This document shows, in pieces, positions 24,915 to 33,628 of a stretch of 36,647 nt of DNA. Position 1 is the first letter of the stretch. Each line of letters starts with the position of its first letter. The notes beneath the pieces were generated by a model. It made no database searches. It saw only the letters and a list, made by a program, of their open reading frames with translations, and was not told where the DNA came from. The DNA comes from an uncultured Chlorobiaceae bacterium (GTDB lineage: Bacteria; Bacteroidota; Chlorobiia; Chlorobiales; Chlorobiaceae). The position numbers and the translations under genes were made by a program. The stretch covers positions 1-36,647 of the forward strand of contig CAIPMW010000008.1 in NCBI GenBank assembly GCA_903866255.1, given 5' to 3'.

Positions 24915-27461
24915 CTACAGGGCTTTCAGGCCTATCTGGAAGGCGTAGCCTTTGAAGACGCCGGAAGGCACCCACTGAAAGCCCATCTGCCAGCAATGCA
25001 GATCACGATGAAGCTGAAGCATCGGAAAAATAACTTTTCCATTTCCAAGATCATACCCTGTATTCACGCCTGTCTGCCAATTTTTTGACCATGCCACTTT
25101 CGCTGAAACATTGAGCAACTTGTCATAAGTGCTCGCCAGTGGGTTACTTTTATCAGTTTGCATCAAAAAAGAGAATCGAAGTTGCCAGTCACCGGTCGTA
25201 AAAGGTTCATGAAACAGTGCATAATCAGAATAAGAGTCAAAAGGCGATGCATGGGTTGATGCAAAAGAGGCAACAGAACCAGCCTGTCGACTACCCTGCA
25301 TACTCAGACTCATGTTCATAAATCCTTTAACAAAACGCAACGGAGCGTTTCCATCGTCACTGTTGTAGCGGTTCACCCTGATGCCGGTGACCGGATGATA
25401 ACTGTAAAAATCATACATTGCACCTCCACTCAAAAGAAAGTTTGGCATCAGCACATTGCTCGTTGTGACAACGGTCAGCGGCGCCAGACGAAAAGCATCA
25501 ACTGCGCCATTAAAGGCTGTGGATGCTGTCAATGAGAGTAGCTGAACCGTACGCTCCCCATCAGCCACATTACCCTCTTCGGCATCAGACGAAGCTTTGA
25601 ATTTACCATGAAACAGGTTTTTCAGAGTAATACCAATCGTACTTTGCCCTGCTGGAACGCCGGTAAACTTTGTCGCCTCAAAGCTGTTGAAGAGCGTTGC
25701 ATTCGGCCAGTCATAGGCATTGCCCGATGCTGCACCATACCAATGACCGGAAAATGGAGAATTCCAGGTATAGCTGATGACAGGAATAAAGGTATGACGC
25801 AACGACTTCAGCCCAATACTCTGTTCAAACAAACCTGTGCCAAGAGTACCATAAAGCCGTGTTCCAGCATCCACAGAGAAAACCGTCGTAGAAAAAGGGC
25901 TCTCTTCACCATCCATTCGCAGAGAGTGTATGGAGGTGATGGATGGATTGATATTGAGATGATGAAACAGTGTGGATTGCATCCTTAATGGCAACAGCAG
26001 TCTCGTACCGCTATACCCGCTCCCCGATGCCTGTTGCACACTCTGAAAACTTATCCCCTGCGTAAACAATGCCTTATAACCATCAGCAAACTCCCGATAA
26101 TACCCAAGTTCCCCGTGGGCATATCCCCGATAGCCTGAAGATGAGACGCTGTTCACCGAAAGGGATTCAACAGCAAGAGATGCGCCGGTTGTTATTGATA
26201 CTGCCGATCTCCAGCTCTCATCCTCCCGGGAAAAACCGGAACGAAAAGGATAGAGACGGTTCTGATAAAAGGCTGCCTCGGTACTTTGACGATCATTGTG
26301 GTTGCGCAGATCAGAGGAGCGATTACTGGTTGCGGCAAGAATGCTGTTCTCATCATGAAAGCTCTTTACCAGAGATGCTCGTGAATTGGTTTGTTCAGTC
26401 AAAACAGTCTCCACATTCATCGCATTCAAATCGTCGTGACGTTTACCGCCCTGAAGCTGAACAGCAACATCCAACTGTGATGATGCATCAAGAACCTGAT
26501 GGTGAACAATATTGGCATTCCACTCAGACGAGAGTGGCAGAGTAGCATCCACGACATAGCGCTTGTACTCCCCGTCGATCTGCCCCGATATGGTATCCCG
26601 TTTTGTATATCGATACCTCTCCCCAAGTCGCCAACTCCCGTTCAGGGCGATATCTCCCGCTGCCCTGAGATCGGAGTAATCATTTATGGCCCAGTAATAG
26701 CCAAGATTCGACAAAGCAAGACTGTGCGAGTAACTCGAAAGCGTGGGCATAAGAAAACCCGACGTCCTTTCACGTTTGGACGGGAAGCTCATACCGGGAA
26801 GAGCCATAACCGGTATGGCAGGAAGGCGCACCGAAAAGATCTCGGGCCTGATATACATATAAAGCGGCTTTGCCCTGATACCTCTATCGGGATTAAACGT
26901 GATGAACGGGGAGGAGAACCAGTAATGCGGCTCAATCTCATCACAGGTGGTAAAGGCACCGTCCCTGACAACCATATCACCATTTTCAAGCCTGGAAACC
27001 TGAGCCCCCTTAAATTTGACAACCCCTGAAGAGGATGAAATATTTGTCGTCTCTCCCCTTCTGGTTTGAAAATTATAGGTCATCGTTTCGGAAAGAAAGC
27101 TCCCCTGCCTGTCACTGAACATCGCTGGTTCTGCAACCGCTTTTGAAGAGTCTACGGTACCAAAAGCACGCAACAGGGAGGTAGTGCCATCAATGACTAT
27201 TTTTGGAGCCTTGACACTGATGTCATCGTAATTGATCCTCGCTTTACCCCGGAGTTCCATGCTCCTGCGATCAAAATTATAGACAACTGAATCCTTTGCC
27301 GTAAAGAGGACAACACTTTTCATGGTGCTCCGCTCTTCCTGCCTGTCGGCAGCATACAAAACCCTCTGAAAAACAAGGGTCAAGAGCAGCATAACGATGC
27401 TCGAAACAGGCAGAAATAAGGATTTTCGCTTGATAAACGTCAATGCAGTAATGTTCCCCAA
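24915..27461 (-). CDS. lptD: LptD/OstA-like LPS-assembly outer-membrane protein
   Basis: About 848 residues. A basic-hydrophobic signal (KRKSLFLPVSSIVMLLLTLVF...YAA) is followed by an OstA_N-type periplasmic domain (VVYNFDRRSMELRGKARINYDD...) at about 50-200. Then comes the LptD hallmark stretch: FTTCDEIEPHYWF, RLPAIPVMALPGMSFPSKRERTSGFLMPT. The rest is an aromatic-rich beta-barrel of about 600 residues ending in a short amphipathic strand (GYAFQIGLKAL). LptD inserts lipopolysaccharide into the outer leaflet with LptE. Only one cysteine lies in the conserved region, so the disulfide arrangement of E. coli LptD is absent. The start is uncertain: the long frame opens at TTG (27461), and a TTG at 27443 also fits. 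Confidence 0.85.
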   Translation of the reverse strand: MGNITALTFIKRKSLFLPVSSIVMLLLTLVFQRVLYAADRQEERSTMKSVVLFTAKDSVVYNFDRRSMELRGKARINYDDISVKAPKIVIDGTTSLLRAFGTVDSSKAVAEPAMFSDRQGSFLSETMTYNFQTRRGETTNISSSSGVVKFKGAQVSRLENGDMVVRDGAFTTCDEIEPHYWFSSPFITFNPDRGIRAKPLYMYIRPEIFSVRLPAIPVMALPGMSFPSKRERTSGFLMPTLSSYSHSLALSNLGYYWAINDYSDLRAAGDIALNGSWRLGERYRYTKRDTISGQIDGEYKRYVVDATLPLSSEWNANIVHHQVLDASSQLDVAVQLQGGKRHDDLNAMNVETVLTEQTNSRASLVKSFHDENSILAATSNRSSDLRNHNDRQSTEAAFYQNRLYPFRSGFSREDESWRSAVSITTGASLAVESLSVNSVSSSGYRGYAHGELGYYREFADGYKALFTQGISFQSVQQASGSGYSGTRLLLPLRMQSTLFHHLNINPSITSIHSLRMDGEESPFSTTVFSVDAGTRLYGTLGTGLFEQSIGLKSLRHTFIPVISYTWNSPFSGHWYGAASGNAYDWPNATLFNSFEATKFTGVPAGQSTIGITLKNLFHGKFKASSDAEEGNVADGERTVQLLSLTASTAFNGAVDAFRLAPLTVVTTSNVLMPNFLLSGGAMYDFYSYHPVTGIRVNRYNSDDGNAPLRFVKGFMNMSLSMQGSRQAGSVASFASTHASPFDSYSDYALFHEPFTTGDWQLRFSFLMQTDKSNPLASTYDKLLNVSAKVAWSKNWQTGVNTGYDLGNGKVIFPMLQLHRDLHCWQMGFQWVPSGVFKGYAFQIGLKAL

Positions 27462-27558
27462 CAGTATTGTGGCAGCCGCTGATAAAAGTTTCAGAATATA
27501 TTATTTTATTGTCCCATGATAATTGTTTTTACAGACACTCTTTTTGCCTTTTCGTTCC

Positions 27559-28758
27559 ATGAAGCCAACACCATATTGCGCTCCCGATGCAACCGGACAT
27601 TTCGGCAATTTCGGAGGGAAATTTATACCGGAAACACTCATAAAAAATGCTGCCGATCTCGAAGCAGAATACCTCAGGGCAAAAAGTGATCCAAGCTTCC
27701 GCTCAACACTTGACCAGCTCCTTCGCGACTATGTTGGCAGACCAACGCCACTCTATCATGCTGAGCGGCTGAGCAAAACACTGGAAGGGGCACAGATTTA
27801 TCTCAAACGGGAAGATCTCTGCCATACCGGCGCCCATAAAATAAACAATGCCCTCGGCCAGGTACTCCTTGCCCGACGTATGGGTAAAAAACGGGTTATT
27901 GCTGAAACCGGCGCTGGCCAGCATGGGGTAGCGACAGCAACTGTCTGCGCACTTTTTGATCTTGAGTGCATCATCTATATGGGCGAGGAAGACATCCGGC
28001 GACAGGCACCCAATGTTGCACGAATGAAACTTCTTGGGGCTGAGGTGTGCGCTGTCGGCAACGGCTCAAAAACTTTGAAAGATGCCACCAGCGAAGCAAT
28101 CCGCGACTGGATGCATGACCCCGAAGAGACCTTTTACATCATCGGTTCAGTTGTCGGCATGCACCCCTATCCCATGATGGTTCGGGATTTTCAGGCGATC
28201 ATCGGCCAGGAGACTCGTTCGCAGATTATTGCGCAGACAGGAAAACTTCCTGATGTGATAACGGCATGTATCGGAGGCGGAAGCAATGCCATCGGCATGT
28301 TTTATGAGTTTCTGAAAGATGCTGAACAGATCGAACTGATTGGAGTTGAAGCCGCTGGCGAGGGGCTTCAGGGGCGACACGCGGCCTCACTGACTCTTGG
28401 CACACCCGGGGTACTTCATGGAGCCATGACAAAGCTCCTGCAGAATGAAGATGGGCAGGTACAGGAGGCACACTCCATCTCTGCTGGCCTTGACTATCCC
28501 GGTGTCGGCCCTGAACACTGCTATCTGCAAGAACTGGGCATTGTCACCTACACCTCCGTCACTGACAGCGAAGCCCTTTCAGCTCTTGCAACACTGGCAA
28601 AAACAGAAGGGATCATCTGTGCGCTTGAATCCGCCCACGCCGTCCACTACGCCATCAAGAGAGCCCCCGGTATGGCAAAAGATGCTATCCTTGTGGTCAA
28701 TCTTTCAGGACGGGGAGATAAAGATATGGAGACCATTATCCGTGAGCTGGCACTGTAA
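27559..28758 (+). CDS. trpB: Tryptophan synthase beta chain
   Basis: 399 residues from the ATG at 27559 (an upstream TTG at 27523 adds 12 residues unlike the family). It opens [15 protein letters not shown]. The PLP lysine is K94 in [20 protein letters not shown], and the phosphate-binding [10 protein letters not shown] and catalytic AETGAGQHG motifs are present. TrpB condenses indole with serine to make tryptophan, in complex with TrpA. No trpA or other trp genes are next to it, so it stands apart from a trp operon. It is divergent from lptD and is followed by tRNA-Gly. Confidence 0.97.
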   Translation: MKPTPYCAPDATGHFGNFGGKFIPETLIKNAADLEAEYLRAKSDPSFRSTLDQLLRDYVGRPTPLYHAERLSKTLEGAQIYLKREDLCHTGAHKINNALGQVLLARRMGKKRVIAETGAGQHGVATATVCALFDLECIIYMGEEDIRRQAPNVARMKLLGAEVCAVGNGSKTLKDATSEAIRDWMHDPEETFYIIGSVVGMHPYPMMVRDFQAIIGQETRSQIIAQTGKLPDVITACIGGGSNAIGMFYEFLKDAEQIELIGVEAAGEGLQGRHAASLTLGTPGVLHGAMTKLLQNEDGQVQEAHSISAGLDYPGVGPEHCYLQELGIVTYTSVTDSEALSALATLAKTEGIICALESAHAVHYAIKRAPGMAKDAILVVNLSGRGDKDMETIIRELAL

Positions 28759-28815
28759 AAAATAGTCTCCAGAGTTGCACAAGAAAAAAATATCTTTATA
28801 TTTGTCCCTCATCAA

Positions 28816-28889
<74 letters not shown>

Positions 28890-28903
28890 AAAGATTAAAA
28901 GCA

Positions 28904-28934
28904 GAAAAGCCTCCTTCAACAGGGGGCTTTTTCG
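28904..28934 (+). terminator. hairpin terminator after tRNA-Gly
   Basis: Stem AAAAGCCTCC with GGGGGCTTTT (one G-T pair), a short loop and trailing T run, 16 bp past the tRNA. Confidence 0.8.
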
Positions 28935-28985
28935 TTTACGCTCAAGCTCTTGAAAGAAACGATACTGTTCAGCAACAAACGGCCT

Positions 28986-29441
28986 ATGGAACCGAATCTT
29001 CTGGTCATCATCCCGCTCTTACTCCTCACCACTCTTGTCATTGGTATCGGCGCTGGTATGATCCTTGGCAGAAAAGCTCCATGGATTCCTCGAAAAATTG
29101 TTGCAATCGAGGCCTCAACTGTCAGTGGACGGGGAGCTTTTGCCCTGAAAAAGATCAGGGAAGGGGACATCATTGAACGCTGCCCGGCGCTTGAAGTTAC
29201 CGATAAAGATATCGGCGGGGAACTTCTGAACTACGTCTTTTACGGCAAAACAGAGAACGCCCGTCTGGTGGCAATGGGCAATGGAATGCTTTTTAACCAC
29301 TCATCCACACCAAATGTCGCCTATTATCGAGAGGAGACGTCACTCGGACCTGAGCTTGTTCTCTACGCCCTGCAGGATATCAGTAAAGGTGAAGAGCTCT
29401 TCTACTCCTATGGTGATGAGTGGTGGACGACAAGGCAATAG
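28986..29441 (+). CDS. membrane-anchored SET-domain protein
   Basis: 151 residues from the ATG at 28986; a TTG at 28950 gives 163. The N-terminal segment EPNLLVIIPLLLLTTLVIGIGAGMIL is a clear transmembrane helix, followed by a basic stop-transfer PWIPRK. The rest is a compact SET domain (pfam00856): STVSGRGAFALKKIREGDIIE, then NGMLFNHSSTPNVAYY (the NH.S.PN AdoMet/pseudoknot motif), and DISKGEELFYSYGDEWW at the end. SET proteins methylate protein lysines using AdoMet. Pre- and post-SET cysteines are absent. The substrate is unknown. The membrane anchor is unusual and orients the domain most likely to the cytoplasm (positive residues follow the helix; inference). The Shine-Dalgarno is weak. Confidence 0.87.
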   Translation: MEPNLLVIIPLLLLTTLVIGIGAGMILGRKAPWIPRKIVAIEASTVSGRGAFALKKIREGDIIERCPALEVTDKDIGGELLNYVFYGKTENARLVAMGNGMLFNHSSTPNVAYYREETSLGPELVLYALQDISKGEELFYSYGDEWWTTRQ

Positions 29442-29674
29442 TTCTCAACTGCGGTTTGTGAGCATCCGCTTTCTGGCATGCGGCCGCCGCCAACTGCGAA
29501 ATTATGCCCATTGATGCCATCGCTATCACCAACCAGCGAGAAACAACCCTCGTCCAGAATAAAAGAAGCAACTTTTTCAAGAATAACCTCTTCCGCAAAT
29601 TCAGCAATTCATTTATTCAATTTTACCTGTTATTTTCCGTCACCCACTGTTTTTCAACCTATAAGCCAGGAAGT

Positions 29675-30673
29675 GTGAGCGATTTGCGTACTACCAGAAA
29701 TTCAGGACAGCCGCAAGAGAGTGGTGAGTTCCAAACACCACTCAATGTGCGCAAGCTGGTGCAAGCCCGCCCGATGCCCGCTGAGAGTCTGTCGAAGCTG
29801 GCGCTGATTATACGGTTTCTTAAACCGGTCACCTGGATTCCGGTTATCTGGAGTTTTTTGTGTGGCGCCGTAGCAAGTGGCGCGTTTGGATGGGCGGATC
29901 TACCCGGCATGAAGTTCATTCTTGGCATGTTGCTGACCGGCCCGCTGGCCAGTGGTACCTGCCAGATGCTGAACGACTATTTTGACCGTGATCTTGATGA
30001 GATCAACGAACCCAATCGCCCGATACCCGGCGGAGCAATATCATTGAAAAACGCCACCATCCTCATTGCCCTATGGTCGGTTCTATCGGTCATCACCGGC
30101 TACCTGATTCATCCACTGATTGGCTTTTACGTGATCATAGGTATTATCAATGCACATCTCTACAGCGCTAACCCTGTGAAGCTGAAAAAGCGACTCTGGG
30201 CAGGCAATATCATTGTGGCAGTCTCCTATCTTATCATCCCCTGGATGGCGGGAGTGATCGCTTATAATCCAGCTTTTTCCCTCTCTTCGCTGCAACCATC
30301 ACTGATTGTTGCTGCCCTTTTTACCCTTTCCAGCACCGGCACCATGACCATCAACGATTTCAAATCTATTGAGGGAGACCGACAGGTTGGCATCAGAACA
30401 TTGCCGGTGGTTTTCGGTGAAACCAATGCTGCCATAATTGCTGCGGTGCTGATTAATGCTGGCCAGATTCTTGCCGCCCTCTATATGTGCATGATCGGGC
30501 AATCCACATACGGGATAGTGGTTGGTGCGCTCGTTATTCCGCAATTCCTGTTGCAGTTTTCTCTGGTCAAATCACCGGCCACCATGGATGTGCGCTATAA
30601 CGCCATCGCCCAGAACTTTCTGGTTGCAGGCATGCTTGTCTGTGCGTTTGCAATCAGAAGCGCAAGACCATGA
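29675..30673 (+). CDS. bchG: Bacteriochlorophyll/chlorophyll synthase (UbiA family)
   Basis: A UbiA-type polyprenyltransferase that esterifies (bacterio)chlorophyllide with a geranylgeranyl or phytyl chain in the membrane. The Asp-rich site NDYFDRDLDEINEPNRPIPGGAIS and second motif INDFKSIEGDRQVGIRTLPV are intact, with LKPVTWIPVIW opening the homologous region and about eight hydrophobic helices. The MT.NDFKS...GIR.LPV wording resembles BchG more than cyanobacterial ChlG, while other parts look ChlG-like; green sulfur bacteria carry BchG, ChlG and BchK, so the subtype is uncertain. Start unclear: the frame is open from an ATG at 29504, but the first part looks non-coding. GTG at 29675 or ATG at 29774 fits better. 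It overlaps the next glycosyltransferase by ATGA. Confidence 0.88.
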   Translation: MSDLRTTRNSGQPQESGEFQTPLNVRKLVQARPMPAESLSKLALIIRFLKPVTWIPVIWSFLCGAVASGAFGWADLPGMKFILGMLLTGPLASGTCQMLNDYFDRDLDEINEPNRPIPGGAISLKNATILIALWSVLSVITGYLIHPLIGFYVIIGIINAHLYSANPVKLKKRLWAGNIIVAVSYLIIPWMAGVIAYNPAFSLSSLQPSLIVAALFTLSSTGTMTINDFKSIEGDRQVGIRTLPVVFGETNAAIIAAVLINAGQILAALYMCMIGQSTYGIVVGALVIPQFLLQFSLVKSPATMDVRYNAIAQNFLVAGMLVCAFAIRSARP

Positions 30674-31299
30674 GATTCAGTTACACGCCTGGCATCTCGG
30701 TTATTCTGCCCACCTTTAACCGGGCAGCGCATCTTGAAAACGCAGTAAAGAGTGTTATTGCCCAGACATTCAGCAACTGGGAACTCATTGTTGTCGATGA
30801 TGGCAGTACAGACAACAGCGTCGAAATAATCGAACCATTTCTTGAACATCACCCTAACATCCGGTATATGAAGCATAAAAACCGGAACGTCGCCCTCTCC
30901 AGAAATGCGGGAATACAGGCTTCATTTGGACGATATATCACCTTTCTCGACAGTGACGACCATTATCTGGAGAGCCATCTGGCATCAAGAATCGCACTCA
31001 TGGAGGCAATGCCTGATGTTGACCTGTTCTCTGGAGGCTTTCTCTGTGATGAAACAATTATGGTGAAAAACTGTCGGGATATCACTCAACTTATCCACAT
31101 TCGTGAGTGCGTCCTTGGTGGAACTTTCTTTGGTAAAAGAGAGCTTTTTTTTGCTCTGGAAGGGTTCCGAAATCTTGATTATGCTGAAGATACTGACTTG
31201 TGGGAGAGAGCATCAACGATTTTTGCGGTGAAAAAGATAGACAACCCGAGAAGCTACGTTTACCAGCGCGCTAACGACAGCATTACCCTCAAACGTTAA
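30670..31299 (+). CDS. family 2 glycosyltransferase
   Basis: 209 residues of GT-A fold. It starts ISVILPTFNRAAHLENAVKSVIAQTF, with the nucleotide-sugar aspartates in VVDDGSTDNS and the metal-binding FLDSDDHY. The acceptor-side acidic pair is AEDTDLWERA. It has no transmembrane segment. It is short compared with many GT2 enzymes (250-350) but ends in the usual Y..R.NDSIT region, so it is probably complete. The start overlaps the chlorophyll synthase stop by 4 bp (ATGA), which implies translational coupling. The substrate is unknown; a link to pigments or glycolipids of the photosynthetic membrane is only suggested by position. Confidence 0.88.
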   Translation: MRFSYTPGISVILPTFNRAAHLENAVKSVIAQTFSNWELIVVDDGSTDNSVEIIEPFLEHHPNIRYMKHKNRNVALSRNAGIQASFGRYITFLDSDDHYLESHLASRIALMEAMPDVDLFSGGFLCDETIMVKNCRDITQLIHIRECVLGGTFFGKRELFFALEGFRNLDYAEDTDLWERASTIFAVKKIDNPRSYVYQRANDSITLKR

Positions 31300-31608
31300 G
31301 ATGGCACTCCACACGCGTCTCCGTTTGTTGCGACGATAAGGAAATGCCTCCTGAAGCGCCTGAATGACCAGCGGCATTGCCGGTTCGTGCCACCGCTGAG
31401 GGTTTTTTTCCAGCCACAGCCCAACAACAGCGCACACCTGCCCCTGTGTAGTTCCCTCAGGAGTGGTAAACAGCCAGCAGTTACAGACATCGCAAACCCC
31501 TGCCACATACCCTCTGAAATCCCCGATATTGATGTCAACGGTTGCTTGACCACTGTCAAGCTTCCTGTACTCCCGCCACACACCAACAAGGTCATATCCG
31601 CTTATCAT
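31213..31608 (-). CDS. Rap1a/Tai-family immunity-like protein, possibly degraded
   Basis: 131 residues. Residues 1-92 match the Rap1a/Tai (immunity) fold pattern: SGYDLV...DFRGYVAGVCDVC, TPEGTTQGQVCAVVGLWLEKNP and HEPAMPLVIQALQEAFPYRR. Family members are normally exported proteins protecting against T6SS amidase effectors or related enzymes. Here no signal peptide precedes the domain: a TAA lies in frame two codons upstream of the ATG. At the other end the frame runs about 40 residues past the usual FP(C) end, antisense into the glycosyltransferase gene. It may therefore be a truncated remnant or use an unrecognised start. No T6SS genes are nearby. Confidence 0.5.
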   Translation of the reverse strand: MISGYDLVGVWREYRKLDSGQATVDINIGDFRGYVAGVCDVCNCWLFTTPEGTTQGQVCAVVGLWLEKNPQRWHEPAMPLVIQALQEAFPYRRNKRRRVWSAILTFEGNAVVSALVNVASRVVYLFHRKNR

Positions 31609-31707
31609 ACCTTAAAGAAAAAGGAGGGGTTGGTAACAGACTGCACACAAACCTGTTGCCGATTGACAAACGATGTACACACTCCCGAAGCTGCTTCATC
31701 CTCAAAG

Positions 31708-32643
31708 CTAAAAACGTTTTTGATAGATGTGGCAGTAGGGTTGATGACCGGTTTTTGCGTAGTAGTCCTGATGGTAATCCTCTGCCGCCCAGAAAGTCCC
31801 TGCCTTTTCAACGGCTGTCACGACATGATATCCTTTACTCTTCAACTCCCCAATCAGCTTTTCGGCCACCATTTTCTGCTCTTCATCGGTATAAAAAATG
31901 GCAGAACGATACTGAGTGCCAATATCAGGCCCCTGCCGATTCATCTGTGTCGGATCATGAATCTCAAAAAAGAGTTTCGCAAGCGTCTCATAGCTGACCA
32001 GAGAAGCATCGAACTCAATCTCAACCGCTTCCGCATGCCCTGTTTTGCCACTGCAAACCTGCTTGTAGGCCGGATGCTCAACAAGCCCTCCCGTATAGCC
32101 CGATGTGACGGAGAGCACACCCTTGATTTTACTGAAATGGTACTCAACTCCCCAGAAACATCCGCCAGCAAAAATAGCCTTTTGCCTCACAGCAGAAGAT
32201 GTCTGCTGCGGCAAAAAACTCAGGGAGAGTGAGTTAACACAATGACGAACATTTTTTTCCGTCAGCCCCTCTTTGAAAAAAACATGGCCAAGATGAGCGC
32301 CACACCTGGCACACACAATCTCCGTACGTCGTCCATCAGCATCAGGAACCTGCTTGACAGCGCCGGTAATGGCATCATCAAAGCTTGGCCAACCGGTACC
32401 TGAATCAAATTTATCAGAAGAGCTGAAAAGAGGTGCATCACACTGACGACAGAGATAGAGGCCAGCATCCTTGTTAAGATAATATTTTCCACTTCCGGGC
32501 ATTTCAGTGCCTTTGTGCAGAATCACCCTCTTTTCGTCAGGTGTCAATTGATTATATCCCATAGCATTACATGATAAAATGAGAAACAGCACACACCAAT
32601 GCAACATACCTGCAAAACATGGCTGAAAAAAGCTGCCTACCAT
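31708..32643 (-). CDS. msrBA: exported MsrB-MsrA methionine sulfoxide reductase fusion
   Basis: 311 residues. MsrB comes first (about 30-142), with zinc cysteines C65, C68, C111, C114, the FDSGTGWPSF motif and nucleophile C135 in RHCVNSLSL. MsrA follows (about 153-311), with GCFWG (nucleophile C162), GYTGG and DPTQMNRQGPDIGTQYRSAIF. Together they reduce R- and S-methionine sulfoxide. The N-terminus MLHWCVLFLILSCNAMG (from M13) looks like a signal sequence with a lipobox-like ILSC, so a periplasmic lipoprotein is likely; start M1 or M13 (32607) is uncertain. The first ATG overlaps the end of the upstream PAP2 gene by 7 bp. Confidence 0.93.
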   Translation of the reverse strand: MVGSFFQPCFAGMLHWCVLFLILSCNAMGYNQLTPDEKRVILHKGTEMPGSGKYYLNKDAGLYLCRQCDAPLFSSSDKFDSGTGWPSFDDAITGAVKQVPDADGRRTEIVCARCGAHLGHVFFKEGLTEKNVRHCVNSLSLSFLPQQTSSAVRQKAIFAGGCFWGVEYHFSKIKGVLSVTSGYTGGLVEHPAYKQVCSGKTGHAEAVEIEFDASLVSYETLAKLFFEIHDPTQMNRQGPDIGTQYRSAIFYTDEEQKMVAEKLIGELKSKGYHVVTAVEKAGTFWAAEDYHQDYYAKTGHQPYCHIYQKRF

Positions 32644-33215
32644 ACATGAGAAAGATTAACTCCATAAAAGGAGCTGGCAACTGCAGGTTGCATAAACCAA
32701 TCTTTATATGGCTCAGTAAATAACAAACTGCTGCCTATTCCGATTGCAGCACCGGCAAGCACATCCCGGGTGTAGTGTCTTTTTGAATCTACCCTGCTAT
32801 ACCCTGCATAAGAGGCTGCAACATAAGCGGGAATACCGTAATTCCAACCGTATCGTTCACGGATAAACTCCGCTGCGGAGAACGAAATAGAGGTATGTCC
32901 CGATGGAAAGGAGTGATCTCCTCCATCAGGGCGAGTAGCAGGAATGGTATACTTCATCCCAAAAGTGAGGGCAAGCGTGAGGGCCTCTGATCTGGCAAGC
33001 TGCTTGAGCCCCTCCTTGTCACCCCGGGAAAGAGCAATACCAGCTCCGCTGACCGGCAACACAATCTGGAGAATATCGCCAACGCGTTCAACCCCATCAC
33101 TGGCAACAGCCGCATTGCTGAACAGAAGAGAGAAAAGCAGCAGCGCCATGAACACTCTGCCACAAAAACAATGTGCCAACGTTCTCGCTTTAGTTACCTG
33201 ATTCGTTCTATCCAC
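32637..33215 (-). CDS. PAP2-family membrane phosphatase
   Basis: About 192 residues from a GTG at 33215 with AAGGGG 7 nt upstream; other in-frame starts are TTG 33275 and ATG 33149. All start at or before a hydrophobic signal (MALLLFSLLFSNAAVASDG). The three PAP2 phosphatase motifs are present: KYTIPATRPDGG, FPSGHTSISFS and YSRVDSKRHYTRDVLAG, so the catalytic His residues and Arg are intact. PAP2 enzymes dephosphorylate lipid phosphates (phosphatidate, undecaprenyl-PP, lipid A). The single signal followed by a weakly hydrophobic body suggests a periplasmic-facing enzyme. It is coupled to the downstream MsrB-MsrA gene. Confidence 0.9.
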   Translation of the reverse strand: MDRTNQVTKARTLAHCFCGRVFMALLLFSLLFSNAAVASDGVERVGDILQIVLPVSGAGIALSRGDKEGLKQLARSEALTLALTFGMKYTIPATRPDGGDHSFPSGHTSISFSAAEFIRERYGWNYGIPAYVAASYAGYSRVDSKRHYTRDVLAGAAIGIGSSLLFTEPYKDWFMQPAVASSFYGVNLSHVW

Positions 33216-33301
33216 ATTTTCACCCCTTGAGATTAAAAAAATAACGATGAACAACGTTGCAAAAATGATTCTCAAACCCTATAATGCAGCTTCAAAATTA
33301 T

Positions 33302-33375
33302 GGACAATTAGCTCAGTTGGTTAGAGCGTTCGCCTCACACGCGAGAGGTCAAAGGTTCGAGTCCTTTATTGTCCA
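33302..33375 (+). tRNA. tRNA-Val (anticodon CAC)
   Basis: The acceptor arms GGACAAT/ATTGTCC pair. D arm GCTCAGTTGGTTAGAGC, anticodon loop CTCACAC on a TTCGC/GCGAG stem (one U-G), T-loop GGTTCGAGTCC and discriminator A fit. No CCA is encoded. Degraded accessory DNA begins on its 3' side. Confidence 0.95.
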
Positions 33376-33480
33376 CACCCTGCCCTGCCTTCGTTGGCGA
33401 ACCCCCTGCTCTCTTTACGCTGTTGTCATGACGCACAAGTAGTGAACAAGAATTGATCACTGTCGTACAGCAATATAAGC

Positions 33481-33500
33481 AAAACCGTTTCGGTTTTTCT
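33481..33500 (+). terminator. short hairpin with T-tract after tRNA-Val
   Basis: AAAACCG-TTT-CGGTTTTT, a 7-bp stem followed by T-rich sequence, 105 bp past the tRNA. The rest of the 253-bp gap to 33629 shows nothing recognisable. Confidence 0.45.
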
Positions 33501-33628
33501 ATTTCAACGCCAAACCAATAGTTAAAAATCCACCCACTGCACACAACGTTCTCTCCTGTTCGGCTTCGGGACATATTTCAAGAATCAGCCATTTTCCGGA
33601 ATGTGCAACATTGTCCGCACTGCAAGGT

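Noticed and set aside
29504-29674. 57-codon N-terminal extension of the chlorophyll synthase
   Set aside because: AT-rich, Phe/Asn-rich translation unlike the family; homology starts near the LIIRFLKPVTW segment, so later starts were preferred, with low certainty.
31387-32232. Plus-strand 281-codon frame
   Set aside because: It is antisense to the MsrA part and the Rap1a-like gene, with no recognisable domain.
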